Assembly (NCBI RefSeq): GCF_005844085.1 | Contig: NZ_VCDI01000009.1 | Location: forward strand, 101,286 to 165,285 | DNA from: Lichenicoccus roseus | Lineage (GTDB): Bacteria > Pseudomonadota > Alphaproteobacteria > Acetobacterales > Acetobacteraceae | Direction of reading: 5' to 3' | DNA length: 64,000 nucleotides | Part shown: positions 36,018-44,793 of the stretch, one piece after another | Position numbering within the stretch: position 1 is the stretch's first letter | Layout of the letters: each line of letters opens with the position of its first letter | Made by a program: the position numbers and the translations under genes | The notes under the pieces: generated by a model | Databases searched by the model: none | Seen by the model: only the letters and a program-made list of their open reading frames with translations | Told to the model about the DNA's origin: nothing

Positions 36018-36790
36018 TCCGGCGGCTGCGCACCGATCTTGCGCTCGCCATCGGTTTCTTCACGCGTCTTCCGGTCGGCTGGCTGATGCCGCGCGACCCC
36101 GCCATCGCGATGGGCCGAGCGATCTGGGCGTTCCCGGTTGCGGGCGCCCTGGTGGGGCTGCTCGGCGCCGCTGCCTACACCGGCGCCGACCGGCTCGGCC
36201 TGTCGCCGCTGCTGTCCGCCTGCTGGACGCTGGCGGCGATGCTGGTGCTGACCGGCGGCCTGCATGAGGACGGGCTCGCCGACACCATGGACGCGCTCGG
36301 CGGCGGCGGCGATATCGACCGCCGGCTGGCGATCATGCGCGACAGCCGGATCGGCAGCTACGGCGCGATGGCCCTGCTAGCGAGCAGCCTGCTGCGCGTC
36401 TCGGCGATCGCGACGCTGGCCGACCCGCGGCTGGTGGCGTTGGCCCTGGTGGCTTCCTGCATGTTGTCCCGCGCCGCGATCATCCTGGTCGTCCGGCTGA
36501 GCCCGCCTGCCCGCGCCGGCGGGCTGGCGGCGCTGCTGCACCCGCTCGGCCTGCGCGCCGCGGGGCTCGGCCTGGTGCTGACGGTGATCGCAATCCCGCC
36601 GCTGGTGTCGGTGGCGGTGGCCCCGGTGCTGCTGGGCGGGGCGCTGTTGTGCGGCGTCGGGGTGGCGAGGCTTTGCGTCCGCCAGTTCGGCGGCCATACC
36701 GGCGATGTACTCGGGGCCTGCTCGGTGGTGACCGAGGCGGTGCTGCTGACCATCTGCTGCACGTCCTGGTCCGGCCTCAGGCCAGGCTGA
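36014..36790 (+). CDS. cobS: adenosylcobinamide-GDP ribazoletransferase (cobalamin synthase)
   Basis: 258 residues, a polytopic inner-membrane enzyme that joins adenosylcobinamide-GDP with alpha-ribazole. Signature segments are LALAIGFFTRLPVGW at the N-terminus, GGLHEDGLADTMDALGGGGDIDRRLAIMRDSRIGSYG (metal-binding DGLADTxDA) and a C-terminal GGHTGDVLGA. About six hydrophobic helices. The start overlaps cobT as ATGA. The last 14 bp overlap the opposing cobC. Confidence 0.95.
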   Translation: MIRRLRTDLALAIGFFTRLPVGWLMPRDPAIAMGRAIWAFPVAGALVGLLGAAAYTGADRLGLSPLLSACWTLAAMLVLTGGLHEDGLADTMDALGGGGDIDRRLAIMRDSRIGSYGAMALLASSLLRVSAIATLADPRLVALALVASCMLSRAAIILVVRLSPPARAGGLAALLHPLGLRAAGLGLVLTVIAIPPLVSVAVAPVLLGGALLCGVGVARLCVRQFGGHTGDVLGACSVVTEAVLLTICCTSWSGLRPG

Positions 36791-37370
36791 AGCTCTGCGG
36801 CGCGAGAAAACCGGGAGCCGGCGCGCAGAGATCGACCGGTGCGCCGCGCAGCAGCGATGCCAGCACCCGTAGCGGACCGCCATGTGAAAGCACGATGGCA
36901 TCGCGGCCATCATGCCGCAACGCCGCGTGGAATTCCTGCACACGTGCGATGAGGGCGCCGCCGGTCTCGCCCGCGGGTGGCGCGAAGCCGGTCAGGTCGG
37001 CTGCCCAGCGATCAAGCGCCACACGCGGCACCTGGTCCCACGCGAGCCCTTCCCAGGCGCCGAAATCGAGCTCCTGCAACCGCGCATCGGTCCGGATCGC
37101 TGTCCCCAGCCGCCCGGCGAGCCGCGCTGCCGGCCTCGCGCAACGGGCGGCCGGTGAGGTCCAGATCCGCGCATCGGCAAGATCCGGCAGCGCCAGCGTG
37201 TCGACGGCCTCCTGCCAGCCAGCCTGCAGACCGACCTCGAGCCGCCCGTAGCAGATACCGCCGCGCGGCAGCAGGGGCGCCGGATGCCGCAGCAGGACAA
37301 CGTGTTGCAGCCCATTGCACGACCGGGCCTGCGTGTTAGGTTGATCAACAACAGCGGGCGGGGCGGACAT
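36777..37370 (-). CDS. cobC: histidine phosphatase, probable alpha-ribazole phosphatase
   Basis: 197 residues with the phosphoglycerate-mutase-like fold: VVLLRHPAP (a variant of the LRHGxT phospho-histidine motif with Pro for Gly), then IWTSPAARCARPAARLA, LQELDFGAWEGLAW and AIVLSHGGPLRVL. It probably removes phosphate from alpha-ribazole 5'-phosphate, next to cobT and cobS. The ATG at 37370 gives a 24-residue non-homologous leader before LQHVVLLRHP. A non-ATG start nearer 37310 (CTG) would give a more typical N-terminus. Reversed relative to cobS, with tail-to-tail overlap. Confidence 0.8.
   Translation of the reverse strand: MSAPPAVVDQPNTQARSCNGLQHVVLLRHPAPLLPRGGICYGRLEVGLQAGWQEAVDTLALPDLADARIWTSPAARCARPAARLAGRLGTAIRTDARLQELDFGAWEGLAWDQVPRVALDRWAADLTGFAPPAGETGGALIARVQEFHAALRHDGRDAIVLSHGGPLRVLASLLRGAPVDLCAPAPGFLAPQSFSLA
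37340..37350. promoter_or_regulatory. palindrome GTTGATCAAC near the cobC start, shared with the csp leader
   Basis: GTTGATCAAC followed by A, the same 11 bases found at 25370-25380 in the cspA leader. It lies in the doubtful N-terminal leader of cobC, which is where a promoter or operator would be if cobC starts downstream at about 37310. Confidence 0.3.
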
Positions 37371-37521
37371 GCTTGGACGGTCTCCGGAAGTTAAACGCCG
37401 CCGCCTGGTCGAGGTCTGCCTGGCACTCGCCATCGTCCTTGGCCTCGCCGCCATCACGGTCGGCGAGGGACAGAAGCCGTTGCTGCTGTCCGGACGGCTG
37501 CTGTCCTCAACCGCCCCATAG
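37369..37521 (+). CDS. possible 50-aa single-pass membrane peptide
   Basis: A reading frame of 50 codons: a basic N-terminus (RSPEVKRRR), one hydrophobic helix (VEVCLALAIVLGLAAITVG) and a polar tail ending in STAP. A G-rich stretch GGGGCGG lies just before the ATG. The ATG is on the complement of the annotated cobC start codon (CATG), so the two starts clash unless cobC begins further in. The topology pattern is convincing for a small membrane peptide, but I recognise no family. Confidence 0.3.
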   Translation: MLGRSPEVKRRRLVEVCLALAIVLGLAAITVGEGQKPLLLSGRLLSSTAP

Positions 37522-37601
37522 GGCGCCCAGGACCCCGCCTGAACCAGGGACATCCAGTCCCGACCGTCGGCGTTACAGGTTGGTTACCGATACAACTGCG
37601 T

Positions 37602-37625
37602 AAGCATTGCCGCTATCCAATGCTT
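37602..37625. promoter_or_regulatory. inverted repeat upstream of acetyl-CoA synthetase (AAGCATTG-N8-CAATGCTT)
   Basis: Perfect 8-base arms separated by 8 bases, 134 bp upstream of the acs start, in a 237-bp gap that is otherwise featureless. It could be an operator for an acetate-responsive regulator or a hairpin in the leader. It lacks a U-tract, so a terminator for the upstream peptide is less likely. Confidence 0.4.
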
Positions 37626-37758
37626 GCTCTTGCCTTCATCAGGCCGATCCGGCAAGGGTCGTCGTGATTTGCTTCGCTTGCGGCAAGGGCGGCGACAAAA
37701 ATGCTGATGCGGCCGATGCTCCGATCAACGGGCACGGCATTTCGGGAGCGACCGCGAC

Positions 37759-39731
<1,973 letters not shown>

Positions 39732-39735
<4 letters not shown>

Positions 39736-41222
39736 GCTCCACCGCAACCACGCGGAAGCTGTCGGGACAGAGGCTTCCCGCCACCGCCGCCGCACCGCCG
39801 ATCCAGACCAACATCCCGGGACGACTCGACCGGCTGCCCTGGAGCCGCTTCCACATGCTGGTGGTGGTGGCGCTCGGCATCACCTGGATCCTGGACGGGC
39901 TCGAGGTCACCATCGTCGGCTCGATCGCGCCGATCCTGCAGGACCATCGCACGCTGTCGATGACGCCGACCAACGTCGGCACCTCGGCCTCGCTGTACGT
40001 CATCGGGGCGGTGGTCGGCGCGCTGATCTTCGGCTGGCTGACCGACAAGGTCGGGCGCAAGGCGATCTTCACGCTGACGCTCGCGGTCTATATCGGCGGC
40101 GTGCTGCTATCGGCGTGCTCATGGAATTTCGCCAGCTTCGCGCTGTTCCGCTTCATCACCGGGCTTGGCATCGGCGGCGAATACTCTGCCATCAATTCCG
40201 CCATCGACGAGCTCATTCCGGCGCGGCTGCGCGGCCGCGTCGATCTCATCATCAACGGCTCGTTCTGGGCCGGCGCCGCACTCGGCGCGGGCGGTTCGAT
40301 CTTCCTGATCGGCGGCACCTACATGCCGGTCACCTTCGGCTGGCGCTTCGGTTTTGCGATCGGCGGCGTGCTCGGCCTGATCGTCATCATGCTGCGCCGC
40401 TGGGTCCCGGAGAGCCCGCGCTGGCTGTGCACGCACGGGCAGCATGCGGAAGGCGAGCGCGTCACCCGGCAGATCGAGAAGCTGGTGGCGGACGATACCG
40501 GCCAGACGCTCGATCAGGTGCACGAGATGATGACCGTGCATCCGCGCAAGCGCTTCGGCTTCCGGATGGTGCTGCGGCTGATGGTCGGCGAGTACCGCAC
40601 GCGCAGCATCCTGGTGATGGTGCTGATGATCGCGCAGGCCTTCCTGTACAACGCGGTGTTCTTCACCTATGGCATGGTGCTGACCCACTACGAGGGCGTC
40701 GAGGGTCGCAACGTCGGCATGTTCATCCTGCCGCTGGCCGTCAGCAACTTCCTCGGTCCGTTGCTGCTCGGCACGCTGTTCGACACCATCGGCCGGCGCA
40801 AGATGATCTTCGCGACCTACACCGTATCCGGGTTGCTGATGATCGCGGTCGCCTGGATGTTCAGTGCGCACGAACTGACCGCGATGACGCAGACGCTGGG
40901 CTGGGTGGCGATCTTCTTCTTTGCCTCGGCCGCCGCCTCGTCGGCCTATCTCACGGCGAGCGAGGTGTTTCCACTGGAGACCCGGGCGCTGGCGATCGCG
41001 CTGTTCTATGCGATCGGCACGGTGATCGGCGGGGCCGGGGCGCCGTGGCTGTTCGGCGTGCTGATCGACCTGGGCGGCCGGGAGCCGCTGGCGCTGGGCT
41101 ATACCGGCGCTGCGGCGCTGATGCTGATCGCGGGCGTGGTGGCGCTGCGCATCGGCGTGGATGCCGAAGGCCGCTCGCTCGAGCAGATCGCGCCGCCGCT
41201 GTCCTGCAAGCCGGGGCGGTAG
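39732..41222 (+). CDS. MFS transporter, sugar-porter/metabolite:H+ type, with probable CTG start
   Basis: 496 residues if translation begins at CTG 39732. About 12 hydrophobic helices with ITWILDGLEVTIVGSIAPIL, FGWLTDKVGRKAIF (MFS motif A), LGIGGEYSAINSAIDELIPARLRGRVDL and YGWRFGFAIGG-like motifs. The first ATG (39855) would cut off RLDRLPWSRFHML, a stretch that looks like the conserved pre-helix segment of this family. There is no ATG, GTG or TTG before it, whereas GGAGGAA lies 5-6 nt before CTG and the CTG overlaps the acs stop as CTGA. Linked to acs, so a carboxylate such as acetate is a possible substrate. Confidence 0.85.
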
Positions 41223-41262
41223 CAGGATCTGGCGGACCTGACCGGGTTCAAGCCCAGGCTGG

Positions 41263-41288
41263 TCCGCATCGCATCGGTGGGATGCGGA
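41263..41288. terminator. hairpin between two convergent MFS genes
   Basis: Eight-base arms (TCCGCATC and GATGCGGA) around a 10-nt loop, 41 bp after the stop of the first MFS gene, in the 178-bp gap between convergent transporters. No U-tract. It is a probable bidirectional end-of-transcript structure. Confidence 0.4.
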
Positions 41289-41400
41289 ACTACAGCTGGC
41301 GCGGGGAATCGCACGTCGCCCGGTCGATGCCGGCACGGTCACGCGGGATACGGCCACGGGTCGGTCGCATTCTCGCAACGTGCCGGCGAATAGTGCCGGC

Positions 41401-42606
41401 TCAGCCGGTCCGCGGGTTCCTGATGAAGATGGCCGCCGCCGTCAGCAGCAGCAGCACGCCGCCGGTGGTGAACACGCCGGTCACGCCGGCGAGCCCGAAT
41501 ACCGCGCCACCGGCCGCAGCACCCGCCGCGATCGCCAGCTGCACCGCCGCCACCAGCAGGCCGCCGGCGCTTTCCGCCTCGTCCGGCACCGCGCGCGCCA
41601 GCCAGGTTGACCAGCCGACCGGGACGCCGCCGAACGCCAGGCCCCACACGATCATCGGCACCGTGCAGGCCAGCGCCCCGGCATGATACCCGGCCAGCGC
41701 CAGGCCGGCGGCGCCGATCGCCAGCGGCATCAGCGTCAGGGTCAGCCGCAGGCTGCGTTCCAGCAGCAGGCCGGCCAGCAGCGTGCCGGCGAAGTTGGCG
41801 ATGCCGAAGCCGAGCAGGATCAGCGACATGGTGTCGATGCCGATGCCGGCGGCGTCCTCCAGCAGCGGACGGATGAAGGTGAACAGGCCGAAATGGCCGC
41901 CGAACACCAGCACCGGGCCGAGCATGCCGATCGCGATGCCGGGGCGCGCCAGCACGTCGGCCAGGGTGCGCAGGCGTGCGGTTCCGGTCGACGCCAGCGC
42001 GGGCAGGGTGGCGGCCTGGAACAGCAGCGTGACCACGCCGATCGACATCGCCAGCAGGAACACGGTGCGCCAGCCATAGAGATGCCCGAGCCAGGCGCCG
42101 AGCGGGGCTGCGGCGATGGTGGCGACCGAGACGCCGCTGAAGATCATCGAGAGCGCGCGTGGCAGCATGGCGGGCGGCACCAGGCGCATCGCCACCGCGG
42201 TCGCCATGCTCCAGAAGCCGCCGAGCGCGATGCCGAGCAGCAGGCGCGCCAGCAGCAGCACGGTGAGGTCCGGGGCGAGGGCGACCAGCAGGTTCGAAGC
42301 GATCAGCAGCACCGAGAAGCCCATCAGCACCAGCCGGCGATCGATGCCGCGGGTCGCCACGGCGGCGAGCAGGGCGGCGACCAGCGCCCCGGCCGCGGTG
42401 ACCGTCACCGCCTGGCCGACCAGCGCCTCCGAGACCCGGAACGTGGCCGCCATCGGCGTGAGCAGGCTGGCCGGCAGGAACTCGGCGGTCACCAGCGAGA
42501 ACACGCCAAGCGCCAGCGAGGTCACCGCCCCCCAGGCCGGCTTTTCCGCGTGATCGGCGCCCGCATAGTCGATGGAATCATCCGCGAGCTTCAGGTCCTG
42601 GCTCAT
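41401..42606 (-). CDS. MFS transporter, DHA1 drug/metabolite exporter type
   Basis: 401 residues and 12 hydrophobic helices. LALGVFSLVTAEFLPASLLTPMA at helix 1, and LARLLLGIALGGFWSMATAVAMRLVP with LPRALSMIFSGVSVATIAAAPLGAWLGHLYGWR (motif C-like region), match the AraJ/NepI/YdhP-like DHA1 exporters. It probably exports a small molecule such as a sugar, purine nucleoside or drug. GGAGG 5 nt upstream of the ATG. Divergent from an AraC-type regulator with a clear operator-like inverted repeat between them, so regulation by that protein is likely. Confidence 0.92.
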   Translation of the reverse strand: MSQDLKLADDSIDYAGADHAEKPAWGAVTSLALGVFSLVTAEFLPASLLTPMAATFRVSEALVGQAVTVTAAGALVAALLAAVATRGIDRRLVLMGFSVLLIASNLLVALAPDLTVLLLARLLLGIALGGFWSMATAVAMRLVPPAMLPRALSMIFSGVSVATIAAAPLGAWLGHLYGWRTVFLLAMSIGVVTLLFQAATLPALASTGTARLRTLADVLARPGIAIGMLGPVLVFGGHFGLFTFIRPLLEDAAGIGIDTMSLILLGFGIANFAGTLLAGLLLERSLRLTLTLMPLAIGAAGLALAGYHAGALACTVPMIVWGLAFGGVPVGWSTWLARAVPDEAESAGGLLVAAVQLAIAAGAAAGGAVFGLAGVTGVFTTGGVLLLLTAAAIFIRNPRTG

Positions 42607-42700
42607 GTTGCCTCCTCTTGCGCGCTGCAACATATGTCAGGGCACCAGGACGATCTATGATAGTAACTCCGCGATCTTTGACCGCGCGTCCGGAGCTGGC

Positions 42701-42721
42701 GCATGATCCATTCGATCATGC
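42701..42721. promoter_or_regulatory. operator-like inverted repeat GCATGATC-N5-GATCATGC
   Basis: Perfect 8-base arms with a 5-base spacer, 31 bp before the AraC-type regulator and in the 146-bp divergent promoter region shared with the MFS exporter gene. A natural candidate for binding by the adjacent regulator or for control of both genes. Confidence 0.5.
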
Positions 42722-42752
42722 TCTGCTTGTCGCATGCTCCAGGGGAGAAACC

Positions 42753-43718
42753 ATGTCGATGATCGTGGCGCCGGCGTCGTCCGACCTGATGGCCGAACTG
42801 CTGCTCGGCATGCGCCTGCGCGGCGTGCGCTACCGGCGCATCCAGATGCAGCCGCCCTTCGGCCTCGGCTTCGGGACGGACACCGGCTGGGCGCAGTTCC
42901 ATTTCATCGCCGACGGCACGGTGTTCCTGCGCATGCAGACCGGCGAGATACACAGCCTCGCGGCGGGCAGCGCGGTGTTCCTGCCGCATGGCGGCGCGCA
43001 CCAGCTGCTCTCAGCGCCGGATCTGCCCGCCCGCGACATCGCCAGCTTCGAGGCCGCCCCGCTCTGCGACAGCGTCTGCGACATCAACGACTGCACGCAC
43101 GCCCCCGGGGTACCGGGCGACGCGGTGCTGTTCAGCAGCTGCATGGAGTTCGACCTGGGCGCCATGCAGGGGCTGGTGCGCCTGATGCCGCAGGTCATGC
43201 TGGTCGACCTGCCCAGCCAGCGCCATCCGGAGATCCTGCCGATCCTGCAGGCGATGGACAGCGAGGTTCGCAGCCGCCGGGTCGGGTTCGCCGCCATCCT
43301 GGCGCGCCTCGCCGACGTGGTGTGCGCCACCATCGTGCGCGGCTGGGTCGAGTGCGGCTGCGGCGATGCATCCGGGCTGGTGGACGCGCTGCGCGACCCG
43401 CGCCTGGCGCGCGCCATCGCGGCGGTGCATCGCGATCCGGGCCATGGCTGGACGGTGGCGGAACTGGCGGCGGTGTCCGGCTGCTCGCGTTCGGTGTTCG
43501 CCGAGCGGTTCCAGTCGGTCACCGGGATCGCCCCGCTGCGCTATGTCGCCGAGGTGCGTATGCGCCTCGCCACGCAATGGATCGGTCGCGACAAGGTCGC
43601 CATCGACAACGTCGCGCACCGGCTCGGCTATACCTCGCAGGCCGCCTTCAGCCGCGCCTTCAAGCGGGTGACCGGCGATGCGCCCGGCGGCGCCCGCAGC
43701 CCGCCGGCCCCGCCATGA
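42753..43718 (+). CDS. AraC family transcriptional regulator (cupin-type sensor)
   Basis: 321 residues. The N-terminal ~190 residues form a cupin sensor domain (QPPFGLGFGTDTGWAQFHFIADGTVFLRM, SAVFLPHGGAHQLLS), as in the AraC_binding/cupin_6 group. Residues 220-315 hold two helix-turn-helix motifs: WTVAELAAVSGCSRSVFAERFQSVTGIAPLRYV and VAHRLGYTSQAAFSRAFKRVTG. The sensor has several cysteines (LCDSVCDINDC), which could sense redox or metal; that is speculative. AGGGGAG precedes the ATG. Probably controls the divergent MFS exporter. Confidence 0.92.
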   Translation: MSMIVAPASSDLMAELLLGMRLRGVRYRRIQMQPPFGLGFGTDTGWAQFHFIADGTVFLRMQTGEIHSLAAGSAVFLPHGGAHQLLSAPDLPARDIASFEAAPLCDSVCDINDCTHAPGVPGDAVLFSSCMEFDLGAMQGLVRLMPQVMLVDLPSQRHPEILPILQAMDSEVRSRRVGFAAILARLADVVCATIVRGWVECGCGDASGLVDALRDPRLARAIAAVHRDPGHGWTVAELAAVSGCSRSVFAERFQSVTGIAPLRYVAEVRMRLATQWIGRDKVAIDNVAHRLGYTSQAAFSRAFKRVTGDAPGGARSPPAPP

Positions 43719-43743
43719 CCGGCTGCCTGACCTACGATCGCGC

Positions 43744-44646
43744 TTAACGCAGCACGTCCCGCACGGTGCTCCAGGTCCGCACGCCATAGCGGTCGTTGTC
43801 GAGGGGCTGCAGCCGGCCGCGTCCACTTGCCATGTCGCGCAGGTATTGCATGCCCTGCCAGGCCGGAAACACCGCCTCGCTGCGCGGGGTCACTCCACGC
43901 GCAATCCGTATCAGCACCGACAGCAGCCCGATCCCGCCGGCGCGCCACAGCCCGAACCGCTCGCCGCTCAGCTCGGTCATGATCCCCGCAAGCTGGCGCG
44001 GGCTCACCGTAGAGCCCGCGATGCGCAGGATGCGCGGTGCCGAGGCATCGACCGACACCTCGGCGACATACTCCGCCACGTCGTCCCTGGTGGTGAAGTC
44101 GAGCGGCTGGTCGGCGCTGCCCCAGTACAGGACCCTGCGTCGCTTGTGCAGGATGAGCGGCGCCTGGCCGGTCAGCAGGTCGGCGAATGCGCCGTTCAGC
44201 ACCGAGGTGGACCGGATCGCGGCTCCGGCCGCCTGCACCCGGTCGATATGCGCCATGAAGGACCGGCGCAGATCGAGATTGCGGTTGTCGCCCGGCCGGG
44301 TCCTGGTGAAGTCGAGCGAATAGTCGGACGGAATGAAGTGCCGCACGCCAGCTGCAACGGCGGCGTCGAGCAGCCGGCCCTGCAGGCCGATGATCACCGG
44401 TTCCAGGCCATTCACCGCCGACACCAGGCAACTGCCGCCGGCACAGGCCCGTGTCAGTGCCGCCACGTCGTCGTGCGCCACCGGCAGTACCGTGCCACCG
44501 GCCGACTCCAGGCGCGCCCTGACGGAAGCCGGCGTGCCCGGGCGCACCAGTGCCCGGAAGGCGATGCCGCGCCGCCCGAGTGCCGCGGCGATCCGCCCTC
44601 CCAGGTCGCCGGTGCCGCCAGCCAGGATGACAAGCGCATCGCTCAT
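43744..44646 (-). CDS. NmrA/isoflavone reductase-like NAD(P)-binding protein
   Basis: 300 residues of the atypical SDR NmrA group. LVILAGGTGDLGGRIAAALGRRG at the N-terminus binds NAD(P), followed by FRALVRPGTPASVRARLE, GVRHFIPSDYSLDFTRTRPGDN (the FIPSxF motif of isoflavone reductase-like proteins) and TTRDDVAEYVAEV. Members are aromatic alcohol reductases or redox sensors. GGGGAG about 8 nt upstream of the ATG at 44646. It ends 25 bp from the convergent AraC gene. Substrate unknown. Confidence 0.85.
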   Translation of the reverse strand: MSDALVILAGGTGDLGGRIAAALGRRGIAFRALVRPGTPASVRARLESAGGTVLPVAHDDVAALTRACAGGSCLVSAVNGLEPVIIGLQGRLLDAAVAAGVRHFIPSDYSLDFTRTRPGDNRNLDLRRSFMAHIDRVQAAGAAIRSTSVLNGAFADLLTGQAPLILHKRRRVLYWGSADQPLDFTTRDDVAEYVAEVSVDASAPRILRIAGSTVSPRQLAGIMTELSGERFGLWRAGGIGLLSVLIRIARGVTPRSEAVFPAWQGMQYLRDMASGRGRLQPLDNDRYGVRTWSTVRDVLR

Positions 44647-44793
44647 CCGATCGCTCCCCGCAGCACGGGCTGCCGGGATGCGGAATGGCGCCGGGACGGT
44701 TCGATCGCTGCTGGCATCGCAGACCTCCTGGTTGATGGCTGCAATCCATCCGGGTCTTCCCACTGCCGGCAATGGAAGCGGTCTCCGGCGGAT

